Notes: generated from the sequence alone by a model not told the origin. DNA of 64,000 nucleotides from Helicobacter pylori NQ4053 (GCF_000274605.1 NZ_AKNV01000003.1:1-64000), one strand, 5' to 3'; counted from the stretch's first letter, positions 31,110 through 40,877 are shown. A program made the numbers and translations.

Positions 31110-32360
31110 TTATTTTTTAGCCGGCTCATTTTCTTGGCTCTTTTGGTGCAAAATAAATTGAGCGATAGATTCTAGGTATTTTAAAATAAAAGGGGTTGCT
31201 AACATGGAAAAGACCACCATAAGGATAAGGAATTGGTGGATGTCATTTTGAGCGATACTTAAGATATTTTTTTGGTGTAAAAAACCAAGAATCCCTTTTT
31301 TTTCTTGCAAATTAAAGAGCTGGTGCGAGCCTGAATTTAAAAAAATGACAAAAGAAAACTCCCCGATTTGCGCCAAAGAAAGGGCGGTTTTTATGGCAGT
31401 TTTAGAGTCTCTAAAAAAACGCAAAAGCGCATAAATGATAGCCGTCTTAAAACCCATCACTAAAATGAGCGAGAAAATGACTGCAAAGATCTTGTCTATA
31501 AAAAAACTAATATTGATTTGCATCCCTATCGTAATGAAAAAAAGGGCTAAGAAGAGGTTTTTTAATTGTGCGAATTCTTCTTGGACATTGATCTTATAGC
31601 GCGATTTAGAAATGGCCATACCCACAATGAACGCCCCCAAAGACATAGAAAACCCAAAAAAATGGCTCAACCCCGCCGCGCTGCAAACAATCACTAAAAT
31701 CGTGCCTATAAAAATTTCAGGCAGGCGCGTGTCTTTTGCTTGCTCTAAGATGAGATTAGCCCCTTTTTTTCCAGGCAATAATAAAAGAACTAAAATAATC
31801 CCTGCGGAAATAAGGGTTTTAAGAATGAGTAAATTAACATTAGAATCTTTACTGCCTAGAATCGTGAGAATTAAAAGCATGGGAATGGCTGCAATATCTT
31901 GGAAAATCAAAATCCCCACCGCACTCTTTCCCATAGGCGTGCTAAGCTGTTTGGAATCTTCAAAGAATTTCAACACAATAGCGGTTGAAGAGAGCGAAAG
32001 CCCCATGCCTAAAACAAGGGAAAAAATGGGTGAAAGACCCAAAACAAAATACCCCAATAAAAAAGCGATTAAAGCACATAAAACCACTTGTAAAAGCCCA
32101 AAAACCAGCACTTCTTGTTTGATGGATTTGAGCTTGTCAAAATTAAACTCAATGCCTATCATAAACATTAAAAAGACGATACCAAATTCACCAATATCAG
32201 ACAACAAATTAAAATCATTAATTTTAAAAAAAGCCGCTAAGACCGTTCCTGTGCAAATGTAGCCAATGATAACAGGCATGTCTAATTTCTTTAAAAAGAT
32301 TCCAAAGCCTACAGCAAGCCATAAGCCAGCAATAACAATATAAAGTGTGCTGTTTTCCAT
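31110..32360 (-). CDS. kefB: Monovalent cation:proton antiporter-2 family (KefB-like)
   Basis: An inner-membrane CPA2 transporter of 416 residues with 11-13 hydrophobic segments and the ion-binding-type motifs GFGIFLKKLDMPVIIGYI and MSLGAFIVGMAISKS. It lacks the C-terminal RCK/TrkA-N regulatory domain of the glutathione-gated KefB/KefC. The kefB name is therefore inherited and the transported ion (K+ or Na+ against H+) is uncertain. A8 and A7 runs on the coding strand are present but the frame is intact. It is likely a single-gene transcription unit. Confidence 0.85.
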   Translation of the reverse strand: MENSTLYIVIAGLWLAVGFGIFLKKLDMPVIIGYICTGTVLAAFFKINDFNLLSDIGEFGIVFLMFMIGIEFNFDKLKSIKQEVLVFGLLQVVLCALIAFLLGYFVLGLSPIFSLVLGMGLSLSSTAIVLKFFEDSKQLSTPMGKSAVGILIFQDIAAIPMLLILTILGSKDSNVNLLILKTLISAGIILVLLLLPGKKGANLILEQAKDTRLPEIFIGTILVIVCSAAGLSHFFGFSMSLGAFIVGMAISKSRYKINVQEEFAQLKNLFLALFFITIGMQINISFFIDKIFAVIFSLILVMGFKTAIIYALLRFFRDSKTAIKTALSLAQIGEFSFVIFLNSGSHQLFNLQEKKGILGFLHQKNILSIAQNDIHQFLILMVVFSMLATPFILKYLESIAQFILHQKSQENEPAKK

Positions 32361-32684
32361 AAAAACCTTTCCCCAGTAGAATCAATTTGTTTTAAAGAAA
32401 TAAAAGCGAAACTATCCTATTAAATTGAGCCATTAAATAACACTATTGAATAAAATAATATCTATCAAATATATATAAGTAATTTATTATTTAAACCTCA
32501 CTAAACCCGCCTTCAAACGCAAACGCCAAACACCAACACCATATCTAGAAAATAAAAATTCAAACGCTAGGATTATACTGCACTAAAACAAACTTTCTAT
32601 TTATAAAAAAGATTTTTTGAACCCCAACCTTTTAAGAGTTGGCTAGGGTTTGATTTGATGAAGAAGAGTGGATGAAAGAACAAA
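32361..32684. other. Non-coding gap between kefB and horE with horE terminator
   Basis: No convincing ORF or RNA gene was seen in these 324 bases. The kefB end contains A+T-rich sequence suitable for a promoter. Near the horE end a hairpin is present: AACCCCAAC (32620-32628) against GTTGG and GGGTT (32638-32650), followed on the minus strand by CAAAAAATCTTTTTT. It is a plausible intrinsic terminator for horE. Confidence 0.6.
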
Positions 32685-33245
32685 TTAGAAAGTAAAGACA
32701 TAATCCACATACCAAGAATAGTAGCGGATAAGCCCTACATCCTTGCTGCCCTGATTAACCATAGGGAATTTCACGCCCGCTTCAAACGCGCTGCGATCCC
32801 CAACGCGCATTCTTCCGCCTAAATTCCATAAGAACTGGAATCTCGTTTGATTGACATCATAAGGGAACATCCAAGTGTTTCCGGCTAATTGAACGCCACC
32901 AATGAGACCTAGAGCGAATTTATCCAAAGGAATGAGATTGACAATCAAATCGCCACCGCCGCCATAGGTGAGCAAATTGGTTTTGGTGTGTTCAGTTCCT
33001 GAAGTGTTAAACCAATCTAAAAAGCCATACACCCTAGCCCCAAACCATTTATTGGCAAAGCCTACAAAACCTAATTTGAAATTCAAACCATAAAGATCAT
33101 TGCCATGGCGCCAATCAGAGTAATTGCTGTTATAAGGGCCATAACGACCTTGCTGATAACCCGCACCCATGAAAAACCCATTCACTTCGCCAGCCAGCGC
33201 TAAACTCGCGCTCAAGCTTAAAATACAAGCAATTCTTTTAATCAT
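32685..33245 (-). CDS. horE: Hor-family outer-membrane protein HorE
   Basis: A 186-residue outer-membrane beta-barrel protein (HP0472-like). It has a signal peptide (MIKRIACILSLSASLALAGEV), alternating hydrophobic strands, conserved Hop/Hor segments (FFMGAGYQQGRYG; YGLNFKLGFVGFANKWFGARVYGFLDW) and a C-terminal strand ending in phenylalanine (YSWYVDYVFTF) for BAM-dependent assembly. Surface location is expected; ligand unknown. Transcribed alone, divergent from modA. Confidence 0.9.
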   Translation of the reverse strand: MIKRIACILSLSASLALAGEVNGFFMGAGYQQGRYGPYNSNYSDWRHGNDLYGLNFKLGFVGFANKWFGARVYGFLDWFNTSGTEHTKTNLLTYGGGGDLIVNLIPLDKFALGLIGGVQLAGNTWMFPYDVNQTRFQFLWNLGGRMRVGDRSAFEAGVKFPMVNQGSKDVGLIRYYSWYVDYVFTF

Positions 33246-33395
33246 AATAAATCCTTCTTGTTGAATTAAAGTTACACCCTAAAATCGGTTATTTTTCTAA
33301 AAGGTTTAATTTTTTATCAAAGATTGAGGGTTTTAGAGTGAAAATATTGATTAAATCATGGATAAGTGGGATACACCTACAAAACCACCTCAAAC

Positions 33396-33425
33396 TTTTA
33401 AAATACAAATTTTTAAGATACAAAT
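33396..33425. repeat. Tandem 15-base direct repeat upstream of modA
   Basis: TTTTAAAATACAAAT (33396-33410) is followed directly by TTTTAAGATACAAAT (33411-33425), one mismatch. The second copy ends four bases before the modA -10 box, so the pair covers the -35 region. It could be a regulator binding site or a length-variable spacer. Confidence 0.7.
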
Positions 33426-33428
33426 AGG

Positions 33429-33434
33429 TATAAT
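33429..33434 (+). promoter_or_regulatory. -10 element of the modABC operon
   Basis: TATAAT (in GGTATAATCACC) lies 31 bases before the modA ATG. Transcription from about 33441 leaves a 25-base leader with ribosome site AAAGGGAG. Confidence 0.6.
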
Positions 33435-33465
33435 CACCAACTTCAATTTAATCAAAGGGAGTTCT

Positions 33466-34206
33466 ATGAAAAATACTTTCAAAGCGTTTGTCTTTTTAAT
33501 CGTATTTTTCTCAAACGCTCTATTAGCGCAGGATTTAAAAATCGCTGCTGCTGCTAATCTCACGCGCGCTTTAAAAGCCCTTGTTAAAGAATTTCAAAAA
33601 GAACACCCAAAAGACGCTATTAAGATTAGCTTTAATTCTTCAGGCAAACTCTACGCTCAAATCGCTCAAAACGCCCCTTTTGATTTATTCATTTCAGCGG
33701 ATATTACCAGACCCAAAAAGCTTTATGATGAAAAAATAACCCCTTTTAAAGAAGAAGTCTATGCTAAAGGCGTGTTGGTTTTATGGAGCGAAAATCTAAA
33801 AATGGATTCTTTAGAAATTCTTAAAGATCCTAAAATTAAATATATCGCTATGGCTAATCCTAAACTAGCCCCTTATGGAAAAGCCAGTATGGAAGTCTTA
33901 GATCATTTAAAACTCATTTCCAGTCTTAAATCTAAAATCATTTATGGCGCTTCTATTTCTCAAGCCCATCAATTTGTCGCTACTAAAAACGCTCAAATAG
34001 GCTTTGGAGCGTTATCCTTGATTGATAAAAAAGATAAAAACCTCTCTTATTTCATCATTGATAAAGCCCTTTATAACCCTATTGAACAAGCTTTGATCAT
34101 CACTAAAAATGGGGCTAATAACCCTTTAGCCAAAGTTTTTAAAGATTTTTTATTCAGCCCTAAAGCTAGAGCTATCTTTAAAGAATACGGCTATATCGTG
34201 GATTGA
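33466..34206 (+). CDS. modA: Molybdate ABC transporter periplasmic binding protein
   Basis: Captures molybdate in the periplasm for ModBC. From the ATG at 33466 the product has 246 residues with a signal peptide (KAFVFLIVFFSNALLAQ) and the ModA pattern LKIAAAANLTRALKAL, NSSGKLYAQIAQNAPFDLFISAD and a C-terminal ALIITKNG. I chose this start over one 36 codons upstream because the upstream codons fall in the promoter and a ribosome site (AAAGGGAG) sits just before 33466. Confidence 0.93.
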   Translation: MKNTFKAFVFLIVFFSNALLAQDLKIAAAANLTRALKALVKEFQKEHPKDAIKISFNSSGKLYAQIAQNAPFDLFISADITRPKKLYDEKITPFKEEVYAKGVLVLWSENLKMDSLEILKDPKIKYIAMANPKLAPYGKASMEVLDHLKLISSLKSKIIYGASISQAHQFVATKNAQIGFGALSLIDKKDKNLSYFIIDKALYNPIEQALIITKNGANNPLAKVFKDFLFSPKARAIFKEYGYIVD

Positions 34207-34228
34207 AACGCATTAAAAAAGGCGGATA

Positions 34229-34903
34229 ATGGATCATGAGTTTTTGATTACCATGCGTTTGAGCTTTTCTTTAGCTTTGATTACCACCCTTATTTTACTC
34301 CCTATAGGGATTTTTTTAGGCTATTTTTTAAGCCTCAAACGCAATCTTTTAACGAGCTTAACAGAAACGCTTGTGTATATGCCTTTAGTTTTACCCCCAA
34401 GCGTGCTAGGGTTTTATCTTCTTTTAATTTTTTCGCCTTCTTCTTTTTTGGGAGCGTTTTTACAAGATGCGTTAAATGTGAAACTTGTTTTTAGTTTTCA
34501 AGGGCTTATTTTAGGGAGTGTGATTTTTTCCTTACCCTTTATGGTAAGCCCCATTAAAAGCGCGTTAATTTCCTTGCCCACTTCTTTAAAAGAAGCCAGT
34601 TATAGCTTGGGTAAAGGGGAATATTACACCCTTTTTTTTGTCCTGCTCCCTAACATCAAACCCAGTTTATTGATGGCTATCATTACAACTTTTACGCACA
34701 CTATAGGCGAATTTGGCGTGGTGATGATGCTTGGGGGTGATATATTAGGGGAAACAAGAGTGGCTAGCATTGCGATTTTTAACGAAACTGAAGCACTCAA
34801 TTACCCTAAAGCCCACCAATACGCCTTAACGCTCACGCTTATCAGTTTTAGCCTCTTATTTGTTACCCTATTTTTGAATAAAAAACAAAGCTCGTTTTTA
34901 TGA
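34229..34903 (+). CDS. modB: Molybdate ABC transporter permease
   Basis: An inner-membrane channel subunit of 224 residues with about five or six transmembrane helices. It has the EAA loop that docks to the ATPase (LPTSLKEASYSLGKGEYYTLFFVLLPNIKPSL). The family segment GEFGVVMMLGGDI follows. It is 22 bases after modA and overlaps modC by four bases (ATGA), so the three genes form one operon. Confidence 0.93.
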   Translation: MDHEFLITMRLSFSLALITTLILLPIGIFLGYFLSLKRNLLTSLTETLVYMPLVLPPSVLGFYLLLIFSPSSFLGAFLQDALNVKLVFSFQGLILGSVIFSLPFMVSPIKSALISLPTSLKEASYSLGKGEYYTLFFVLLPNIKPSLLMAIITTFTHTIGEFGVVMMLGGDILGETRVASIAIFNETEALNYPKAHQYALTLTLISFSLLFVTLFLNKKQSSFL

Positions 34904-35697
34904 TAAAAGCGCGGTTTAAAAAACACCTTTTAGGATCTAGGGGCGCGTTTGATTTGAATATAGACTTAGAAATTAAAGAAGCGGAAGTTGTGGCTTTATT
35001 AGGAGAATCGGGAGCGGGTAAAAGCACGATTTTACGCATTTTAGCAGGGCTTGAAGCGGTGAGTAGCGGCTATATTGAAGTCAATCATTCAGTATGGCTA
35101 GACACTCAAAAAAAGATTTTTTTAAAACCGCAACAACGAAAAATCGGCTTTGTGTTTCAAGATTACGCCCTATTTCCTCATTTAAATGTGTATCAAAACA
35201 TCGCCTTTGCTCACCCTAAAGATAAAAATAAAATCCACGAAGTGTTACGCTTAATGCGTTTAGAAAATCTAAGCCAGCAAAAAATCCCCCAACTCTCTGG
35301 CGGACAAGCCCAACGAGTCGCTTTAGCAAGAGCTTTGATCGCAGCCAAGAATTTATTGCTTTTAGATGAGCCTTTAAACGCCCTAGATAATACCTTAAAA
35401 AACGAGGTGCAACAAGGTTTGCTTGATTTTATCAGGCGTGAAAATTTAAGCGTGTTATTGGTAAGTCATGATCCAAACGAAATAACCAAACTCGCGCGAA
35501 CTTTCCTCTTTTTAAACAATGGCGTTATTGATCCTAATCAAGAAAATCGGCTTTTTTCAAACCGCTTATTGGTAAAACCTCTTTTTGAAGATGAAAATTA
35601 TTGCCATTATGAGGTCATTCCTCAAACGATCAGTTTGCCCAAAGATTGTCTGAACCCAACTTTTAAGCTTGATTTCAATCAAGGCAAAAAATTTTAG
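34900..35697 (+). CDS. modC: Molybdate ABC transporter ATPase
   Basis: The ATP-hydrolysing subunit, 265 residues, named modD in some H. pylori annotations. Walker A is GESGAGKST, the signature is LSGGQAQRVALARAL, Walker B is LLLLDEPLNALD and the switch histidine is in VLLVSHD. The C-terminal MOP/TOBE oxyanion-binding domain of E. coli ModC (about 350 residues) is missing, so molybdate inhibition through that domain is not expected. Confidence 0.93.
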   Translation: MIKARFKKHLLGSRGAFDLNIDLEIKEAEVVALLGESGAGKSTILRILAGLEAVSSGYIEVNHSVWLDTQKKIFLKPQQRKIGFVFQDYALFPHLNVYQNIAFAHPKDKNKIHEVLRLMRLENLSQQKIPQLSGGQAQRVALARALIAAKNLLLLDEPLNALDNTLKNEVQQGLLDFIRRENLSVLLVSHDPNEITKLARTFLFLNNGVIDPNQENRLFSNRLLVKPLFEDENYCHYEVIPQTISLPKDCLNPTFKLDFNQGKKF

Positions 35698-35811
35698 AAA
35701 TATTTTTTTATTTTCTCTTGAAACCCTCTTATTTTTCAAAAGGAGTTGTTTAACAACCGCCAAAATCAAACTCTTTTATTATCAGCGTTCCATGAAAACA
35801 GAGCCAATCTT

Positions 35812-37203
35812 TTAGTTTTTCAAAAAATTCTCTATTCTTTTGAGGCTCTCTGTTTTGCCTAAAATAAAAAGCACTTCTTTAAGGCCTATCCCACCCCCCT
35901 TACCCAAAAGGGCCAATCTTAAAGGCTGCATGAAATTACCCGCTTTAATCTTTTCTTCTTCAATGATTTGGTGCATGGCGTTTTCTAGCGCGCTTTCATC
36001 GTTGAAATTGGTTGTATTTAATTCCAATTTAAACTTTTCTAACAAGGGCATAACGAGCGCTTGATTGAGTTTTTTCAAAACCTTTTCTTCATACTCCACA
36101 GGGGCGATTAAAACCTCATCTATTTTAAGGGCTAATTCTTTTAGGGTTTGAGATCTTTCTTTGAGGGCGTCCAACAAGCGATCCAATTGAGCGGGGTTTA
36201 AATGAGAAAGATCGCTAAAACTAAAAGGCTTTAAAAGTTCTAACAATTCTTGCGCGCTTTGGTTTTTTAAATAATGAGCGTTGAGCCAATTAAGTTTGTG
36301 CCAGCTAAAGCAACTGGGCGAAGAATTTAAATCTTTAGGATCAAACCATTCTAGTAATTCTTGCATGCTAAAAATCTCTTTATCTTGATAGCTCCACCCC
36401 AAACGCGCTAAAAAATTCACTAAAGCTTCCTTAAGATAGCCCCTTTCTTGATAGTCCATCACATTAGTGGCCCCATGGCGTTTGCTTAATTTTTGTCCTT
36501 CTTCGTTCAAAATCATCGGCACATGGAAAAAATTAGGGATTTTAAAATTCAAAGCCTTATAGAGAACGATTTGTTTAGGGGTGTTAGAAAGGTGATCATC
36601 GCCTCTAATCACATCAGTAATCCCCATTAAAGCGTCATCAATAGTAACCACAAAGTTATAAGTGGGCGTCCCATCGCTCCTGGCGATAATAAAATCGTCT
36701 ATTTCGTTAGTGTTCACTCTCACTTCGCCTTTAACTCCGTCATTAAAAACAATGATTTCATTTTGTGGGACTTTAATCCTTACCACAGGCTTTATGCCTT
36801 TAGGGGGCGTGCCTTTAAAATCACGATAACGATTGTCATAGCGTGGGGTTTCTTTCCTGGCCTTTTGTTCTTCTCTCAAAGCGTCCAACTCATCTTTGCT
36901 CATGTAGCAATAATAGGCTTTGTCTTCATCTAAGAGTTTTTGAATGTATTCTTTATAAATCTCAAAGCGTTTGGATTGGTAGAGGATTTCTCCATCGTAT
37001 TCTAGCCCTACCCATTTGAAAGCCTCTATAATGGCGTTAGCCGCTTCTATGGAGTTACGGCTCAAATCCGTGTCTTCAATGCGTAAAAAAAACTTTCCTT
37101 GATTGGCTCGTGCAAAAAGATAATTGAAAATGGCTGTTCTTAAACCTCCTATGTGGAGGTAGCCAGTGGGCGATGGAGCGAAGCGCGTAATGATCAAACT
37201 CAT
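35812..37203 (-). CDS. gltX: Glutamyl-tRNA synthetase 1 (GltX1)
   Basis: Charges tRNA-Glu. At 463 residues it is full length, with the HIGH-type motif TGYLHIGGLR (about 12-21) and KMSKS-type motif KLSKRHGA (about 240), typical class I. H. pylori has two GluRS enzymes: GltX1 acts on tRNA-Glu while GltX2 charges tRNA-Gln for GatCAB amidation. Position next to modC and hopJ matches HP0476 (GltX1). It converges with the mod operon and diverges from hopJ. Confidence 0.93.
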   Translation of the reverse strand: MSLIITRFAPSPTGYLHIGGLRTAIFNYLFARANQGKFFLRIEDTDLSRNSIEAANAIIEAFKWVGLEYDGEILYQSKRFEIYKEYIQKLLDEDKAYYCYMSKDELDALREEQKARKETPRYDNRYRDFKGTPPKGIKPVVRIKVPQNEIIVFNDGVKGEVRVNTNEIDDFIIARSDGTPTYNFVVTIDDALMGITDVIRGDDHLSNTPKQIVLYKALNFKIPNFFHVPMILNEEGQKLSKRHGATNVMDYQERGYLKEALVNFLARLGWSYQDKEIFSMQELLEWFDPKDLNSSPSCFSWHKLNWLNAHYLKNQSAQELLELLKPFSFSDLSHLNPAQLDRLLDALKERSQTLKELALKIDEVLIAPVEYEEKVLKKLNQALVMPLLEKFKLELNTTNFNDESALENAMHQIIEEEKIKAGNFMQPLRLALLGKGGGIGLKEVLFILGKTESLKRIENFLKN

Positions 37204-37320
37204 TATTCTAACCTTAAAAATAAAATACTCTTATTGTATTCAAAAATGGCTTAAAAATGGTTTCACTTTTTTCTATTAAAATTAGTGTATCATTGAGATT
37301 ATTTTTGATTAGGATCACCC

Positions 37321-38419
37321 ATGCAATTTCAAAAAACCTTATTTTCTTTACCTTTATTATTTTTATCTTTTTGTATCGCTGAAGAAAATGGGGCGTATGC
37401 GAGCGTGGGGTTTGAATATTCCATTAGTCATGCCGTTGAGCACAATAACCCCTTTTTGAATCAAGAACGCATCCAAATCATTTCTAACGCTCAAAATAAA
37501 ATCTATAAACTCAATCAAGTTGAAAATGAAATCAAAGGCATGCAAAACACCTTTAATTACATCAACAACGCTTTAAAAAACAACTCCAAATTAACCCCCA
37601 CTGAAATGCAAGCCGAGCAATACTACCTCCAATCCACCCTTCAAAACATTGAAAAAATAATGATGCTTAGCGGTGGAATTGCATCTAACCCTAAACTAGC
37701 CCAAGCGTTAGAAAAAATGCAAGAACCCATTACTAACCCTTTAGAATTTGAAGAAAATTTAAGAAATTTAGAATCGCAATTCACTCAATCTCAAAACCGC
37801 ATGCTTTCTTCTTTATCTTCTCAAATCGCTCAAATTTCAAATTCCTTAAACGCGCTTGATCCTAGCTCTTATTCTAAAAACATTTCAAGCATGTATGGGG
37901 TGAGTTTGAGCGTAGGGTATAAGCATTTCTTTACCAAGAAAAAAATCAAGGGTTTCGCTATTACTTGTTCTATGACTATGGTTACACTAATTTTGGTTTT
38001 GTGGGTAATGGCTTTGATGGTTTAGGCAAAATGAATAACCATCTCTATGGGCTTGGCATAGACTACCTTTATAATTTCATTGATAACGCAAAAAACATTC
38101 GAGCGTGGGTTTTTATGCAGGCTTTGCTTTAGCGGGGAGTTCGTGGGTAGGGAGTGGTTTAGGCATGTGGATAAGTCAAACGGGTTTTATCAACAATTAC
38201 TTGACGGGCTATCAAGCTAAAATGCACACGAGTTTTTTCCAAATCCCTTTGAATTTTGGGGTTCGTGTGAATGTCAATAGGCATAACGGCTTTGAAATGG
38301 GCTTGAAAATCCCTTTAGCGGTGAATTCCTTTTATGAAACGCATGGTAAAGGGTTAAACACTTCCCTCTTTTTCAAACGCCTTGTGGTGTTTAATGTGAG
38401 TTATGTTTATAGTTTTTAG
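37321..38419 (+). pseudogene. hopJ: Hop-family outer-membrane protein HopJ, two frameshifts
   Basis: A Hop porin/adhesin-family protein (HP0477-like) with signal peptide (KTLFSLPLLFLSFCIAEEN), an N-terminal extracellular helical region (NKIYKLNQVENEIKGMQNTF) and a beta-barrel. It is broken twice. The A7 run at 37939-37945 should be A8, giving FFTKKKNQGFRYYLFYDYGY. The A6 run in GATAACGCAAAAAACATTCG (near 38088-38095) should be A7, giving DNAKKHSSVGFYAGFA. With both corrected the gene encodes about 366 residues and ends in the barrel motif NVSYVYSF. As written the first break gives a 234-residue truncated product. Both changes are one-base losses in A runs, so sequencing error is possible. Confidence 0.88.
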
Positions 38420-38426
38420 GGGGGAA

Positions 38427-40877
38427 ATGCCTTCAAACGCTCTTTTGATTGAAGAAATCGCTCATTTAATCAATGTTTCTCATAGCAGCGTGCATAACTG
38501 GATCAAAACCAATCTTTTAGAGAAACTAGAGATCGATCATAAAATTTATGTGAAAACAAGCTCTTTTTTAGATTTTTGCCGCAACCATTTAGGGAAAAAC
38601 AAGCTCAACAAATACGCTAACAAATCCTTAAAAGGCGTGCATAACCATCAAGAATTGATTTTAAAATACCTAAAAATATTAGAAAATAGCTCTGATTTAG
38701 AAAAGTTGGGTTCTCATTATGAAGAAGAGCTTTCTAACACCACCAGAAATTTAGAAGGCATTTACTACACTCCTAATAGGATAGTAGAACAACTTTTCAC
38801 TCTCCCTAAAGATTTTGATACCACTCAAGCGATTTTTTGCGATCCGGCTGTGGGGAGCGGGAATTTTATCATGCATGCTTTAAAACTGGGTTTTAAGGTT
38901 GAAAATATTTATGGCTATGATACGGACGCTTTTGCTATCGCTTTGACTAAAAAGCGTATTAAAGAGCGTTATCATTTAGATTGCCCTAATATTATGCAAA
39001 AAGATTTTTTAAATTTAAAACACACCCCGCAATTTGATTGCATTTTCACTAACCCGCCATGGGGTAAGAAATACAATCAAAACCAAAAAGAAAATTTCAA
39101 ACAGAAATTCAACCTCTCTCAAAGCCTAGATAGCGCATCGCTCTTTTTTGTAGCGAGTTTGAATTGCTTAAAAGAAAACGCTCATTTGGGGCTATTATTA
39201 CCAGAAAGTTGTTTGAATATTGATGCGTTTAGCAAAATGCGAGAAATGGCTTTAAAGTTTCAAATGAGAAGCCTGATTGATTTTGACAAACCCTTTAAAA
39301 ATCTAATGACTAGGGCTGTGGGTTTGGTGCTTAAAAAAACCCCTAACAAGGATCAAAAAATCTCATGCTTTTATCAAAATAGCAAGTTCAAACGCTCGCC
39401 TTCTTCTTTTTTCAACAACCCTAAAAAGATTTTTAATATCCATTGCTCTAGTAAAGAAAATAAAATTTTAGACCACCTTTTCTCCATTCCTCATATCACT
39501 TTAAAAAATAACGCTCATTTTGCTTTAGGGATTGTTACAGGCAACAATAAAGAAAGATTACACCCCAAACAAGAAAAAAATACCATTCCTATTTTTAGGG
39601 GTTCAGATATTTTAAAAGACAGATTAAAAGCCCCTAGCCAATTCATTAACGCTGATTTAAAAGACTGCCAGCAAGTCGCTCCCTTAAGCCTTTATCAGGC
39701 TAGAGAAAAAATCGTGTATAAATTCATTTCTTCAAAACTGGTCTTTTTTTATGACAATAAGCAACGCCTTTTTTTAAACAGCGCGAACATGTTTGTTTTA
39801 AAAGAAAATTTTCCTATCAACGCTCATGCGTTAAAAGAATTGTTAAACAGCGATTTAATGCAATTTATTTTTGAATCGCTTTTTAAAACGCATAAAATTT
39901 TAAGAAAAGATTTGGAATGTTTGCCCCTATTTACGCAATTTATTAACAATAATTTTGATGAAAAATTTTATTTAAAAAATTTAGGGATAGAAAAAAAGAC
40001 CCTAAACATTTCACCATCAGGAAAAACCATGCATGTTGCTTGTCTTTTGGCTTTAGGGGATAACCTCATCACGCTTAGCCTTTTAAAAGAAATCGCTTTC
40101 AAACAGCAACAACCCCTTAAAATCCTAGGCACTCGTTTGACTTTAAAAATCGCCAAGCTTTTAGAATGCGAAAAACATTTTGAAATCATTCCTGTTTTTG
40201 AGAATGTCCCCGCTTTTTATGACCTTAAAAAACAAGGCGTTTTTTTGGCGATGAAGGATTTTTTATGGTTGTTAAAAGCGCTTAAGGAGCACGAAGTCAA
40301 ACGTTTGATTTTAGAAAAACAAGATTTTAGAAGCGCTCTTTTAGCCAAATTCATTCCCATAACCACTCCAAATAAAGAAATTAAAAATGTTTATCAAAAC
40401 CGCCAGGGGTTGTTTTCTCAAATTTATGGGCATGTTTTTGATAACCCTCCATATCCCATGAGCTTAAAAAACCCCAAAAAGATTTTGATCAACCCTTTCA
40501 CAAGAGAAAATGATAGAAATATTTCTTTAGAGCATTTGCAAATCGTTTTAAAACTCTTAAAACCCTTTTGCGTTACGCTTTTAGATTTTGAAGAACGATA
40601 CGCTTTTTTAAAAGACAGAGTCGCTCATTATCGCGCTAAAACCAGTTTAGAAGAAGTTAAAAACCTGATTTTAGAAAGCGATTTGTATATAGGGGGGGAT
40701 TCGTTTTTAATCCATTTGGCTTACTATTTAAAGAAAAATTATTTTATCTTTTTTTATAGGGATAATGACGATTTCATGCCGCCTAATGGTAAGAAGGAAA
40801 ATTTTCTAAAAGCCCATAAAAGCCATTTCATAGAACTAGATTTAGCCAAAAAATTCCGCCATTTGGGGCTATTATAA
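38427..40877 (+). CDS. Fusion of a DNA adenine methyltransferase with an LPS heptosyltransferase
   Basis: The ORF joins two unrelated proteins in one frame. Residues 1-530: an N-terminal HTH-like region (LLIEEIAHLINVSHSSVHNWI), an N6-adenine methyltransferase core with DPAVGSGNF and catalytic NPPW, and a TaqI-like recognition region; this matches HP0478. From about residue 535: a GT-B family 9 heptosyltransferase (MHVACLLALGDNLITLSLL; LILESDLYIGGDSFLIHLAYYL) matching HP0479, an LPS core heptosyltransferase. In other strains I recall these as two genes. The second starts at an ATG (40029) with a good ribosome site (CAGGA). An A7 run at 39991-39997 lies just before the join; with six A the first frame would stop at TAA 40003-40005. 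The fused protein may be real or the two may be made separately. The start at 38427 follows a GGGG ribosome site, not the earlier frame overlapping hopJ. Confidence 0.85.
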   Translation: MPSNALLIEEIAHLINVSHSSVHNWIKTNLLEKLEIDHKIYVKTSSFLDFCRNHLGKNKLNKYANKSLKGVHNHQELILKYLKILENSSDLEKLGSHYEEELSNTTRNLEGIYYTPNRIVEQLFTLPKDFDTTQAIFCDPAVGSGNFIMHALKLGFKVENIYGYDTDAFAIALTKKRIKERYHLDCPNIMQKDFLNLKHTPQFDCIFTNPPWGKKYNQNQKENFKQKFNLSQSLDSASLFFVASLNCLKENAHLGLLLPESCLNIDAFSKMREMALKFQMRSLIDFDKPFKNLMTRAVGLVLKKTPNKDQKISCFYQNSKFKRSPSSFFNNPKKIFNIHCSSKENKILDHLFSIPHITLKNNAHFALGIVTGNNKERLHPKQEKNTIPIFRGSDILKDRLKAPSQFINADLKDCQQVAPLSLYQAREKIVYKFISSKLVFFYDNKQRLFLNSANMFVLKENFPINAHALKELLNSDLMQFIFESLFKTHKILRKDLECLPLFTQFINNNFDEKFYLKNLGIEKKTLNISPSGKTMHVACLLALGDNLITLSLLKEIAFKQQQPLKILGTRLTLKIAKLLECEKHFEIIPVFENVPAFYDLKKQGVFLAMKDFLWLLKALKEHEVKRLILEKQDFRSALLAKFIPITTPNKEIKNVYQNRQGLFSQIYGHVFDNPPYPMSLKNPKKILINPFTRENDRNISLEHLQIVLKLLKPFCVTLLDFEERYAFLKDRVAHYRAKTSLEEVKNLILESDLYIGGDSFLIHLAYYLKKNYFIFFYRDNDDFMPPNGKKENFLKAHKSHFIELDLAKKFRHLGLL

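Noticed and set aside
33358-33465. Longer modA start at 33358
   Set aside because: Those codons cover the promoter and the direct repeats; the ribosome site and signal peptide support 33466.
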